DNA of 64,000 nucleotides, taken from Chryseobacterium artocarpi. Its GTDB lineage: Bacteria > Bacteroidota > Bacteroidia > Flavobacteriales > Weeksellaceae. The stretch's first letter is position 1. The number at the start of each line of letters is the position of its first letter. The translations under genes were made by a program, and so were the position numbers. The stretch spans positions 372,001 through 436,000 of the forward strand of contig NZ_MAYH01000012.1 of assembly GCF_001684975.1 (NCBI RefSeq). The letters are read 5' to 3'. The notes under the pieces are model-generated. The model saw nothing but the letters and a program-made list of their open reading frames with translations, searched no databases and was not told the DNA's origin. Shown piece by piece: positions 42,939 through 51,036 of the stretch.

Positions 42939-43571
42939 TTACTTTTTAATGATAAACTCATCCATTGGAATACGGACTTTTTTCATAGAAGACAGCCAGT
43001 CATTAGCGTCATCACGGTATCCAAGGTATAAAAGACTTACACTTTTTAATCCTAGCTCTTTTAAACCAAGTACTTCATCTACTACTGCATTACTGAATCC
43101 TTCTGCCGGTGTGCTGTCAATTTTAAGTTCAGCCGCTTGTGCAAGGGCAATTCCTAAAGCAATATATGTCTGGCGTGCTGTATGTGCAAAATGTTCCTCT
43201 GGAGTTTGCGCTCCGTACATTTCTTTAATTTTATCAGTGTAGCTACCGAAACGTCCTCTTGGAAGATCTCTTACATCAGTATGATAATCATATACTTTGT
43301 CGATTTTCTCATTAGAGTAACTATCCCACGCTGCAAAAACCAAAACATGAGAAGAATCTCTCATTACTTCAGGATTTAAAGCTCCGGCAACCATTTTTTC
43401 TTTCAATTCCTGATTTTCCACTACAATAACGCGGAAAGGCTGTAATCCTGATGAAGTGGGAGCCAGTCTTGCTGCTTCAAGAATTTTATTTAAATCTTCT
43501 GTTGATACTTTTTTTGTCGGATCGTATGCTTTTACCGCATGTCTCCAGTTTAAATTTTCTATTAATGACAT
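42939..43571 (-). CDS. NAD(P)H-dependent nitroreductase (NfsB-like)
   Basis: 210 residues, nitroreductase fold with the FMN-binding start SLIENLNWRHAVKAYDPTKK, ARLAPTSSGLQPFRVIVV, TARQTYIALGIALAQAAELK and the C-terminal KKVRIPMDEFIIKK. It is a flavoprotein that reduces nitroaromatics and quinones. It is the first gene of an operon with ohrR and ohr, so it is probably induced by organic peroxides, and quinone or electrophile detoxification fits. Confidence 0.92.
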   Translation of the reverse strand: MSLIENLNWRHAVKAYDPTKKVSTEDLNKILEAARLAPTSSGLQPFRVIVVENQELKEKMVAGALNPEVMRDSSHVLVFAAWDSYSNEKIDKVYDYHTDVRDLPRGRFGSYTDKIKEMYGAQTPEEHFAHTARQTYIALGIALAQAAELKIDSTPAEGFSNAVVDEVLGLKELGLKSVSLLYLGYRDDANDWLSSMKKVRIPMDEFIIKK

Positions 43572-43896
43572 TTTCTTTTGGTTTTTAAATTAAACTACTT
43601 CCGTCATTTTATTGATTTTGAAAAAGATTCAATCGAAATGACATTGCAAATATACAATAATTTATATTGTGTGCAATTTAATTTTAAAAAATTTTATTGA
43701 TGCCAATTTTATTAAGTATAAAAAACGAGGATAATAAACTGTGAAAATCTTTCTGTTGGTGGGTAAATAACAGCTTTTTTGGTTTTAAAATATTTATAAA
43801 AAAATAATCAAGCTTTGAATGAACTTCCACACGATTCGGATTTTTTTGGAGGAGTGTTATTTCAATCTTTGTAATAGAATTTAAAAACAAGAAACA
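43572..43896. other. Intergenic region between two divergent genes
   Basis: No gene is seen in these 325 bp. The left part holds the promoter and OhrR-like operator of the nitroreductase operon (43647-43670). Near the right end, AATCTTTG (43864-43871) is a one-mismatch -7 element for the SDR gene. The middle is AT-rich without further structure. Confidence 0.6.
43647..43670 (-). promoter_or_regulatory. Promoter and OhrR-like operator of the nitroreductase-ohrR-ohr operon
   Basis: The minus-strand -7 element TATATTTG (43647-43654) abuts a palindrome with ACAATA (43654-43659) and TATTGT (43665-43670). The palindrome lies in the promoter spacer, so a bound repressor would block polymerase. TACAAT...ATTGT resembles known OhrR sites. 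Confidence 0.65.
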
Positions 43897-44649
43897 ATGC
43901 AGAAATTTAAAAACAAAACAGCTTTGATTACAGGAGGAACCAATGGAATGGGGTTTGCGACAGCGCAACGATTTATTGAAGAAGGTGGAATTGCAATTAT
44001 TACAGGAAGAAGTGAAAAAACTGTTAATAATGCTTTAGAGAAATTAGGGGATAGAGCATATGGAATAGTATCTGATTCTGGGAGGATGAAAGATCTGATG
44101 AATCTGCGAGAAGAAATTATGAAATATACGGAAGAGATAGATGTAATCTTTGCCAATGCTGGTTATGGAAAATTTGCTTCTATTGAACAGGTGGGAGAAG
44201 AACAATTCGATGAACTCTTTAATGTATTGGTAAAAGGACCTTTTTTTACGGTTCAACAAATATTGCCACTCATGAAAAGAGGAAGTTCAATAATCTTCAA
44301 TACATCTGTTGCTACAGAAATAGCAATGCACAATTTCTCAGTGTATTCAGCAGCAAAATCCGCGGTACAGTCTTTCATTAAAACATTTACATTAGAGCTT
44401 ACGGAAAGAGGAATCCGCGTGAATGGAATAAGTCCGGGACATATTAAAACCAATATTTTTAATAATACAGGCTTAACGCAGGAGCAAATTGAAGGTGCTG
44501 TTCAGGATATTATCCCTACAATTCCTTTTAAAAGACAGGGCGAACCTGCTGAAATTGCTAATGTTGTATTATTTCTTGCTTCCGAAGATGCCTCTTATAT
44601 CCACGGTGCGGAAATTAAAGTAGATGCTGGAATATCTGTGATAAGATAA
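43897..44649 (+). CDS. Short-chain dehydrogenase/reductase
   Basis: 250 residues, classical SDR. The cofactor motif is TGGTNGMGF (residues 12-20), NAG is at 87-89, and the catalytic residues are S137, Y150 and K154 (FSVYSAAKSAV). The C-terminus GAEIKVDAGISVIR is typical. R38 after the second strand (TGRSE) suggests NADP(H). The substrate is unknown. It is divergent from the nitroreductase operon. Confidence 0.92.
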   Translation: MQKFKNKTALITGGTNGMGFATAQRFIEEGGIAIITGRSEKTVNNALEKLGDRAYGIVSDSGRMKDLMNLREEIMKYTEEIDVIFANAGYGKFASIEQVGEEQFDELFNVLVKGPFFTVQQILPLMKRGSSIIFNTSVATEIAMHNFSVYSAAKSAVQSFIKTFTLELTERGIRVNGISPGHIKTNIFNNTGLTQEQIEGAVQDIIPTIPFKRQGEPAEIANVVLFLASEDASYIHGAEIKVDAGISVIR

Positions 44650-44663
44650 AATTTGAATAAAGA

Positions 44664-44975
44664 TTATTTCACCTCATTGATCTCTTTGATGATATTGGTT
44701 TTGCTTTCAACGCCTATATTATAGGTTTTTCCTTTTTTGAAGCTTAGATCAACCTTTTCCATCATTGTTTTATAATCCGGAGATTTTTTTGAAATATAAA
44801 ATACCTGCGCACTTATTCCAATGGCTACACGTACAACTTCTTCCGGTTTATCAGGATCTTCAAGGATATTGTTGATGGTAGCATTATTATACCAGATGAG
44901 TTTCTGAGACTCAGAGTTGGATGAACAGGATGTGATCATGGTGAACAGTAATAATAAATAGGTCCAGGCTTTCAT
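44664..44975 (-). CDS. Small uncharacterised lipoprotein
   Basis: 103 residues. The signal ends in MITSC (Cys17). The mature part has the pattern QKLIWYNNATINNILEDPDKP and VVRVAIGISAQVFYISKKS, possibly one small alpha/beta domain. No family is recognised. It is downstream of the protein-glutaminase gene in the same direction but separated from it by a terminator. It could be a protein-binding partner of that enzyme, which is speculation from position. Confidence 0.65.
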   Translation of the reverse strand: MKAWTYLLLLFTMITSCSSNSESQKLIWYNNATINNILEDPDKPEEVVRVAIGISAQVFYISKKSPDYKTMMEKVDLSFKKGKTYNIGVESKTNIIKEINEVK

Positions 44976-44992
44976 AATAGAAAATTATTAGG

Positions 44993-45030
44993 TAAAAAGC
45001 TCCTGCAATATATGAATAAATGCAGGAGCT
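44993..45030 (-). terminator. Terminator of the protein-glutaminase gene
   Basis: AGCTCCTGCA (44998-45007) pairs perfectly with TGCAGGAGCT (45021-45030). The A-run at 44994-44998 is the minus-strand U-tract. Confidence 0.85.
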
Positions 45031-45044
45031 ATATAAAAAGTTAG

Positions 45045-46004
45045 TTAGAATCCACAATGTGCTGTACTAGGTACCGGCGCTGAACAGCCTGATAGTGCTG
45101 AGAATGCCGTTAATGTACAGTTGGTATTTACCAGATTGTTATCATATAATAAGGACCCTGATGTACTTCTGTAATATACATTTCCAGGTGTATTGGCATA
45201 AGAAGAAACAGAAGTAGAACCACACGTAGAGTTGGTACATGCTGCTCTCCATGCTGTATCCGTGATAGGACCAGCTGAATTTAATGAAGGATCTATAATT
45301 CTTTTTTCCACGACTCCGGAAGCATTTTTGAAGCTTACAAGAATCGCAACGTGATATACCCATGATACACAACAAGTACCAGTAGAAGCTCTTAAATTAC
45401 CATATACGAATTGCTTTTCACATTCATATCCGGCATTGTTCAGAATTTGTCTCATTTTGTGAGCTCTTGCATAGCATCCGTCTACAGGATATCTGAAAGT
45501 GATGCAAGGTGAAGATGCTGTAGTAGTTCCACAGGATTGGTTTTTAATTTGAGTAAATAAACTGTTTAAAGTTGCCACATCAGGAATAACACTCGCAAGT
45601 CTGTTAGCAGCTCCTTTTTCAGTTTTTACCTCTTTTGTAAGGGTAGACTTAAAGAAGCGAACGTCTTCCATGGAAGGACTTTCCACTTTTGCAATCTCAT
45701 TGGAATTACCTTTAAGGGAAATACGAACAGGAGATTCATTTTTTACAGCCTCGCTGATCATGGAAATAAAGACTTCATTTTCCTTTGTATCTTTAATCAT
45801 ATAAGGCTGAGCCGAAAGAATAAAGGAAACTCTAAATTGATCACCTTCTTTATCAATCCCAACCGGAACAGTTCGTCCAAAGTCTTTCATTACAATTTCC
45901 TTTGATTCGGAATTTACGACTTCCTGATTAGCACTTGATTCTGAACAGGAATTAATAGATAGTACTGATACAAATACCATCAGGGATAGCAAAATTTTTT
46001 TCAT
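45045..46004 (-). CDS. Protein-glutaminase precursor (protein-glutamine glutaminase)
   Basis: 319 residues, matching the prepro-enzyme of Chryseobacterium proteolyticum in length and layout: signal (about 1-20), pro-region, and mature enzyme from L136 (LASVIPDVATLNSLF) after Arg135. The catalytic triad is Cys177, His218 and Asp238, which are C42, H83 and D103 in mature numbering as in the known enzyme. Eleven Cys in the mature part fit one catalytic Cys plus five disulfides. It deamidates glutamine side chains in proteins outside the cell. The signal ends in a lipobox-like INSC (Cys20). Confidence 0.96.
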   Translation of the reverse strand: MKKILLSLMVFVSVLSINSCSESSANQEVVNSESKEIVMKDFGRTVPVGIDKEGDQFRVSFILSAQPYMIKDTKENEVFISMISEAVKNESPVRISLKGNSNEIAKVESPSMEDVRFFKSTLTKEVKTEKGAANRLASVIPDVATLNSLFTQIKNQSCGTTTASSPCITFRYPVDGCYARAHKMRQILNNAGYECEKQFVYGNLRASTGTCCVSWVYHVAILVSFKNASGVVEKRIIDPSLNSAGPITDTAWRAACTNSTCGSTSVSSYANTPGNVYYRSTSGSLLYDNNLVNTNCTLTAFSALSGCSAPVPSTAHCGF

Positions 46005-46347
46005 AGTTTTTAATATTTTGGTGGTTATGATTTTACTCTAAACAGTAAATTCTTATTCACTATTTAGTGATATTAAAATTATGAAAAAATAAAACATATG
46101 CAAGGAATTTTGCAAAAAAATAATAATTGATATGTTAAAATTGTGAAATTTTATTTCAAATAAAAGCAGTAGATGTAACGATTATATGTCATTATTCTGT
46201 CTGTTAATGATTTTTCTGAAAGCTCCTTTTCAAAAAGCTTGTCAAATTTATTAAGAGATAATTTTTTATCGTCAATGAATTATGGATAAAAAATATCCCT
46301 ATGCATCATTATTACAGATACATAGGGAAAGTATGTTTTGTTTGGGT
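46005..46347. other. Intergenic region upstream of the protein-glutaminase gene
   Basis: No gene is seen in 343 bp. Two small inverted repeats lie 28-66 bp from the glutaminase start: TTTACT/AGTAAA (46032-46049) and TCACTATTTAGTGA (46057-46070), candidate operators. No exact TAnnTTTG is found. The right end carries the lipB terminator. Confidence 0.5.
46285..46327 (-). terminator. Terminator after lipB
   Basis: CCCTATG (46297-46303) pairs with CATAGGG (46321-46327). The A-rich stretch to the left (46287-46293) provides the U-tract on the minus strand. Confidence 0.75.
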
Positions 46348-47076
46348 TTATTTGTAGATCAGTTCAGCCTGAAAAACATCAGCAAAATGCTTTCTGATTT
46401 TGCCTTTTATATCTTCCATTTCTTCAGGAGTCAATTCTCTTTCAAGTTCTCTTTTTAAGGAAGTAACCTGTTTATCTTTGATTCCACACGGAATAATGTA
46501 TTCAAAATAACGCATATCAGTATTGATATTTAAAGCAAAACCGTGTAAAGTAACCCATCGGGAAGCTTTCACACCCATTGCACAGATTTTTCTGGCATAA
46601 GGTTTACCTACATCCAGCCATACACCTGTTTCTCCTGGGGAACGTTCTCCTTTAAGACCATATTCACCAATCGTTCTGATGATTACTTCTTCCAGATTCC
46701 TCATATATAAATGAATGTCCGTAAAGAAATTTTCAAGATCAAGAACAGGATACCCTACGATCTGCCCAAAGCCGTGATAGGTAATATCTCCACCACGATT
46801 AGTTTTTACATAGGTAGCCTCAAGTTCTTTTAATTTATCAATTCCGGCAAGCATATTCTCTTCATGACCACTTTTTCCAAGAGTGTACACGTGTGGGTGT
46901 TCTACAAAAAGAAGGTGGTTGGGAGTCGTAATATGTTCTTCTGCAGGTAAGTCTCTGTTTTTTATCTTGGTGTCAATAATATCCTTCATCAGTTTTTCCT
47001 GATAATCCCAAGCGGGCTGATATTCTTTGATGCCTAAATCTTCAAATTCTACTGCTTTATTTTGATTTGTATTCAT
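46348..47076 (-). CDS. lipB: Octanoyl-[ACP]:protein N-octanoyltransferase LipB
   Basis: 242 residues. Family motifs: RGGDITYHGFGQIVGYPVLD, GVKASRWVTLHGFALN with catalytic Lys170, and IIPCGIKDKQVTSL with catalytic Cys197. It transfers octanoyl groups from acyl carrier protein to lipoate-dependent enzymes. It lies 31 bp downstream of trpA in the same direction, so readthrough from the trp operon is possible, although the functions are unrelated. The N-terminal extension of about 20 residues is usual for Bacteroidota. Confidence 0.95.
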   Translation of the reverse strand: MNTNQNKAVEFEDLGIKEYQPAWDYQEKLMKDIIDTKIKNRDLPAEEHITTPNHLLFVEHPHVYTLGKSGHEENMLAGIDKLKELEATYVKTNRGGDITYHGFGQIVGYPVLDLENFFTDIHLYMRNLEEVIIRTIGEYGLKGERSPGETGVWLDVGKPYARKICAMGVKASRWVTLHGFALNINTDMRYFEYIIPCGIKDKQVTSLKRELERELTPEEMEDIKGKIRKHFADVFQAELIYK

Positions 47077-47107
47077 TTCAATTTTTGATATACAAATTTA
47101 GTGATTT

Positions 47108-47842
47108 TTACCCTTTTATGGAATGGATAAAATCTATGGCATTTTTCTTCCAATCTTTATCCTGAAGAAGAACGTTTACAAAAGCAGTTCCAATGATTCC
47201 GCCGTCTGCTTTTTCAGTCACATTTTCAAAATCTTCTTTTGATTTGATCCCGAATCCTATCATGACAGGATTTTTAAGAGGAAGGTCTGCTAACCTGGAC
47301 AGATAATTTTCGTTTTTCAAAACTGTATTTTCATTTCCGGTAGTAGAAGAGGAACTTACTGCATAAAGGAAACCTGAGCTTAAAGAATCCAGATATTGTA
47401 TCCTTTCATCCGAAGTTTCCGGAGTCACTAAAAATGTGAAATTAAGATTGTATTGTTTCAGGATCTGCTGATAATTTTTTTCAAATTCAATAGGAGGAAG
47501 GTCAGGAAGAATTAATCCCGAAACACCACTTTCCGAACATTCTCTGCAGAATTTTTCAAATCCAAAACTTAATACAGGATTGATATATCCCATCAGAATA
47601 ATAGGAACATTGATTTTATCTTTAACTGTTTTTAATTGTGAGAATAGTTTTTCAATGGTCATTCCGTTGTGTAATGCCAGTTCGTGTGCCTTTTGAATTA
47701 TAGGTCCGTCTGCTACAGGATCAGAATAAGGCATTCCGATCTCAATCATATCTGCTCCGGAATCCTGAATCAGTTGTATAATGTCTGCAGTATCTTCCAG
47801 TTGTGGAATTCCTGCGGTGAAATATATATTTAGCTTTTTCAT
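47108..47842 (-). CDS. trpA: Tryptophan synthase alpha chain
   Basis: 244 residues, slightly shorter than E. coli TrpA because of a shorter N-terminus. The catalytic Glu34 and Asp45 (MIEIGMPYSDPVADGP) correspond to E49 and D60. IILMGYINPVLSFG, VSGLILPDLP and VMIGFGIKSKED complete the TIM barrel. It cleaves indole-3-glycerol phosphate and channels indole to TrpB, encoded just upstream. Confidence 0.96.
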   Translation of the reverse strand: MKKLNIYFTAGIPQLEDTADIIQLIQDSGADMIEIGMPYSDPVADGPIIQKAHELALHNGMTIEKLFSQLKTVKDKINVPIILMGYINPVLSFGFEKFCRECSESGVSGLILPDLPPIEFEKNYQQILKQYNLNFTFLVTPETSDERIQYLDSLSSGFLYAVSSSSTTGNENTVLKNENYLSRLADLPLKNPVMIGFGIKSKEDFENVTEKADGGIIGTAFVNVLLQDKDWKKNAIDFIHSIKG

Positions 47843-47900
47843 TTTGTATTAAATTAATGATGTGAAAAATCGTTTTAAAATCATTTTCTAACGATACTTT

Positions 47901-49079
47901 TTACAGATTTTTCAAATAGGTTTCCATATCCTTATCGCCACGACCACTCAGACAGATCACTACCACATCGTCTTCGTTGAATGTTTTTTTATCTAAAACA
48001 GCAAGTGCATGTGAACTTTCCAAGGCAGGAATGATTCCTTCCAGTTTCGTTAATTCAAAAGCACATTTTAAAGCTTCATCATCATTGATACTGAAAAACT
48101 CAGCTCTTTTTTCCTTAAATAAATGAGCATGGAACGGTCCTATTCCCGGGTAATCTAATCCGGCAGAAATAGAATGTGGCTCAATCACCTGTCCGTCTTC
48201 AGTTTGCATCACAAGGCTTTTACTTCCGTGAAGAACGCCCAATGTTCCTAAGAAAGTAGTTGCGGCAGATTTTCCGGAATCTACTCCTAAACCACCGGCT
48301 TCCGCAGCAATGATTTTTACATCTTTTTCTTCTACAAAATGATAGAATGTTCCGGCAGCATTACTTCCGCCACCTACACAGGCAATCACATAATCAGGAT
48401 TTTCTCTCCCGATTTTCTCGTTTAGCTGTTCTTTGATCTCTTTTGAAATAATACTTTGAAATCGTGCCACAAGATCCGGGAAAGGATGAGGTCCTACCAC
48501 GCTACCAATCACATAATGAGTAGTAATCGGATTGTTTATCCAATCTCTTAAAGCTTCATTCACAGCATCTTTTAATGTCTTCGAACCTGAAGTAGCAGCA
48601 ATAACTTCTGCCCCAAGCATTTTCATTCTTGCTACATTGGGAGCCTGTCTCTGGATATCAATTTCTCCCATATAAACGATGCACTCCAAACCAAGTAATG
48701 CGCATGCCGTTGCAGTGGCAACTCCATGTTGTCCGGCGCCGGTTTCAGCGATGATTCTTGTTTTTCCAAGGCGCTTTGCCAGAAGTACTTGCCCTAATGC
48801 GTTATTAATTTTATGAGCACCCGTATGATTCAGGTCTTCACGTTTTAAATAGATCTGAGTATTGTATTTTTGACTTAGATTTTTAGCGAAATAGAGTGGA
48901 GTAGCTCTACCTACATAGTTGGTAAGAAGATCCTGATATTCACTCTGAAAATCTTCAGACTCTATGATTTCAAGATAGTTCTTTTGTAATTCCTCTACAT
49001 TCGGATAAAGCATTTCGGGGATAAAAGCACCTCCAAATTCTCCATAATATCCATGTTCATCAGGGTTTTTATAATTCAT
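47901..49079 (-). CDS. trpB: Tryptophan synthase beta chain
   Basis: 392 residues. The PLP lysine is K90 in [15 protein letters not shown]. The GGGSNA phosphate loop ([13 protein letters not shown]) and [15 protein letters not shown] follow. It joins indole with serine to make tryptophan. It starts 4 bp after the GNAT gene, so both are translated from the same mRNA. All active-site residues that can be judged are present. Confidence 0.97.
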   Translation of the reverse strand: MNYKNPDEHGYYGEFGGAFIPEMLYPNVEELQKNYLEIIESEDFQSEYQDLLTNYVGRATPLYFAKNLSQKYNTQIYLKREDLNHTGAHKINNALGQVLLAKRLGKTRIIAETGAGQHGVATATACALLGLECIVYMGEIDIQRQAPNVARMKMLGAEVIAATSGSKTLKDAVNEALRDWINNPITTHYVIGSVVGPHPFPDLVARFQSIISKEIKEQLNEKIGRENPDYVIACVGGGSNAAGTFYHFVEEKDVKIIAAEAGGLGVDSGKSAATTFLGTLGVLHGSKSLVMQTEDGQVIEPHSISAGLDYPGIGPFHAHLFKEKRAEFFSINDDEALKCAFELTKLEGIIPALESSHALAVLDKKTFNEDDVVVICLSGRGDKDMETYLKNL

Positions 49080-49083
49080 TTCT

Positions 49084-49629
49084 TTATTCTTTAGTAATTA
49101 AATAAGCATTATTTTCAGTACTCAGCGTACTCAGTTGTTCTTTTTTCTCTTGTGAGATATAAAATAGTAAAATATCATCGTCTTCAGCATTGATCCATTC
49201 AGAACCAGCATTTTCTTTGATTGATTTTGCCTTGTCAAATAATATTTCCACATCACATTTTTCATAAAACGGACGAAGGTTTTCATGACAAAACCCTATA
49301 GTTTCCCTATTCCTTTGGGTAACATTTTCTTTAAAATACTGAACCAGCAGAGCTCCGTATCCTTTTTTCTTTTGAGCAGCCACTAACCCAACTGCTTCTG
49401 CATAAGCATATGGTTTCCCGGAAATTTCCAACGTAAAGTCAAAATTAAGACGAATAACAGCCAGAATGTTTTGCTGAAGATCTACAAGAAAATGAAATTC
49501 CGAATCTTTAAAAAATGTACGGAAAAAGGCAGATTTCATCGTATTCCATGCAGAAATGTCCCAAAGCTGAAGGATATGTTCTATTTCCTGTTCTGTTAAT
49601 TCATTGGTTTGTTTTATCTGATATTTCAT
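49084..49629 (-). CDS. GNAT-family acetyltransferase within the trp operon
   Basis: 181 residues. The acetyl-CoA pyrophosphate loop is readable as [15 protein letters not shown] (Q/R-x-x-G-x-G/A type), preceded by [10 protein letters not shown]; the C-terminal half has [15 protein letters not shown]. The substrate is unknown. It is tightly linked to trpB (4 bp) and lies just downstream of the inserted RAYT element. A good -7 element (TAACTTTG) stands 16 nt before its ATG, so it may begin a separate GNAT-trpB-trpA transcript. Confidence 0.82.
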   Translation of the reverse strand: MKYQIKQTNELTEQEIEHILQLWDISAWNTMKSAFFRTFFKDSEFHFLVDLQQNILAVIRLNFDFTLEISGKPYAYAEAVGLVAAQKKKGYGALLVQYFKENVTQRNRETIGFCHENLRPFYEKCDVEILFDKAKSIKENAGSEWINAEDDDILLFYISQEKKEQLSTLSTENNAYLITKE

Positions 49630-49645
49630 GATTGGTATTTATAAT

Positions 49646-49653
49646 CAAAGTTA
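49646..49653 (-). promoter_or_regulatory. Possible internal promoter for GNAT-trpB-trpA
   Basis: Minus-strand TAACTTTG matches TAnnTTTG, 16 nt before the GNAT ATG. No TTG is found at the -33 spacing. It sits between the RAYT element and the GNAT gene. Confidence 0.4.
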
Positions 49654-49658
49654 ACAAA

Positions 49659-49705
49659 GAGTCCCAAAGGGACGATTTATCTATAGGAAAGGATGGAATC
49701 CTTTC
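49659..49705. repeat. Left two-hairpin REP-like end of the RAYT element
   Basis: The outer hairpin GAGTCCCAAAGGGACGA (49659-49675) has arms GTCCC/GGGAC. The inner hairpin is GAAAGGAT / ATCCTTTC (49687-49705). The outer hairpin is an inverted copy of the right end (15 of 17 bases). Confidence 0.75.
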
Positions 49706-49714
49706 TTTCAATGT

Positions 49715-49766
49715 TATCAACGTTATCAATGTATCAATAACGTATCAATATATTCCATAATATCAA
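49715..49766. repeat. Five short TATCAA repeats
   Basis: TATCAA occurs at 49715, 49724, 49732, 49743 and 49761, between the left hairpins and the transposase 3' end. The last copy overlaps the transposase stop codon. Possibly a recognition region, but this is uncertain. Confidence 0.45.
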
Positions 49767-50215
49767 TCCCATAAAAATTTTTCATCATAATCCATTTGAT
49801 GTTTTTCCAGCATTCCAATAAATTCATTTTTAAAATCCTGTTTTTGATGATGTTGGCGTTGATTTTTAATATATTTTGTCACAATATAAACATCCTTTTC
49901 ACCCACAGAAAACGCACCATAACCATCCTGCCAAAAGAAATTTTCGTATTTCTTACCTTTTGTTTTGATCCATTTTGAAGAATGTGCCTTTATTTCCTGA
50001 ACCAATTTCATTAATGCAATCTTCCTGGACAGTCTACAAAGAATATGAATATGATTGTCTGTTCCTCCGATCTGTAATGCATAGCTTTCGAAATCTTTAC
50101 ATAATTTGGCGATGTAGGCATACAATTCTTTTTCTATGTTTTCATCGATAAAATCATTCCTGTATTTTGTACTGAATACAATATGGATGTAATTTTTGAC
50201 TAATGATTGCGGCAT
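49763..50215 (-). CDS. REP-associated tyrosine transposase (Y1/IS200-like, RAYT)
   Basis: 150 residues, single Y1_Tnp (HUH) domain. The HUH motif is H55-I-H57 (GGTDNHIHILCRLSR) and the likely catalytic tyrosine is Y115 (VTKYIKNQRQHH). IHIVFSTKYR near the start and FFWQDGYGAFSV are characteristic of the Bacteroidota members. No TnpB or other cargo is present. The gene is bracketed by inverted two-hairpin repeats, the arrangement of a RAYT with its REP units. The whole element lies between trpF and the GNAT gene, in the direction of the operon. Confidence 0.9.
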   Translation of the reverse strand: MPQSLVKNYIHIVFSTKYRNDFIDENIEKELYAYIAKLCKDFESYALQIGGTDNHIHILCRLSRKIALMKLVQEIKAHSSKWIKTKGKKYENFFWQDGYGAFSVGEKDVYIVTKYIKNQRQHHQKQDFKNEFIGMLEKHQMDYDEKFLWD

Positions 50216-50269
50216 TTGTGTTTTTTTGTGGTTTGTATTTATATTGATGAATGGTTTATCATTAATATT

Positions 50270-50315
50270 AATTGGAATATTTCCAATTCTAGGTTAAAAC
50301 GTCCCGTTGGGACTC
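50270..50315. repeat. Right two-hairpin REP-like end of the RAYT element
   Basis: The inner hairpin AATTGGAA-TAT-TTCCAATT (50270-50288) and outer hairpin ACGTCCCGTTGGGACTC (50299-50315) mirror the left end. The outer hairpin overlaps the last codons of trpF. Confidence 0.75.
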
Positions 50316-50998
50316 ATTGGGATGATTGTTTTGAATGTTTTTATTTTATCTATATTTTTATCACCTGGAGCTGTTTCAAATTTTGAATTGATGTCTAGCG
50401 CGAAAGGTTTTTGGCGCAATGATTCAATATTTTTGATATTCTCTTCTGAAATGCCTCCACTTAGAAAATAGGGTAGTGGGATTTCAAACTCATTTAATAA
50501 ATTCCAGTCAAACTGTTGTCCCGTTCCTCCAAATGCCTTGCTGTCTGTGTCAAATAGATAATAGTCAATAGGTTGTATATTACAGTTTGTTGTTTGAGTG
50601 AAAATCTGTTCTATTTTCTCTCTGTTCTCACTCATTTCATTCCCGATTCTGATGACCTTGATTATTTTAACATCAGAAGATAATCTTTCTCTTAGGTCAT
50701 TGATAAATTTATCATCTTCATCACCATGTAACTGAATAAAATTGAGCTTTCCCTTTTTTGCCGTCTCCACAATTTTTTCTGCCGTTTCATTGACAAAAAC
50801 GCCCACTTTTCCCTGATGATCAATCTTTGAAATATGGTCAAGACTCAAATGGTTCAAAACGTATCTCGGCGATTTTTGGTAGAAGATAAAACCTAGAAAA
50901 TTTACTTTCATGGAAATCAATTCCTGAATTTGTTCTGGATTGGTTAAACCACAGACTTTGAGTTCAGGGAAAATATTATTTGTTGGTTGCTCATTCAT
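50294..50998 (-). CDS. trpF: Phosphoribosylanthranilate isomerase
   Basis: 234 residues. TIM-barrel motifs: LKVCGLTNPEQIQEL with the catalytic Cys, VNFLGFIFYQKSPRYV, VGVFVNE, FIQLHGDE, YLFDTDSKAFGGTGQQFDW with the catalytic Asp, LSGGISEENI and ALDINSKFETAPGDKN. It isomerises phosphoribosyl anthranilate. The last residues (IPMSPNGTF) and the stop are encoded by the outer hairpin of the RAYT element and its flank, so the original C-terminus has been replaced. It should still be active, because the active site is complete. Confidence 0.93.
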   Translation of the reverse strand: MNEQPTNNIFPELKVCGLTNPEQIQELISMKVNFLGFIFYQKSPRYVLNHLSLDHISKIDHQGKVGVFVNETAEKIVETAKKGKLNFIQLHGDEDDKFINDLRERLSSDVKIIKVIRIGNEMSENREKIEQIFTQTTNCNIQPIDYYLFDTDSKAFGGTGQQFDWNLLNEFEIPLPYFLSGGISEENIKNIESLRQKPFALDINSKFETAPGDKNIDKIKTFKTIIPMSPNGTF

Positions 50999-51036
50999 AG
51001 ATATTGATTTGTACTAGTTCAGAGATCAATTCATTT

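Noticed and set aside
49715..49766. TATCAA repeats as a CRISPR-like array
   Set aside because: Units are 6 bp with irregular 2-12 bp gaps, far too short and uneven for CRISPR.
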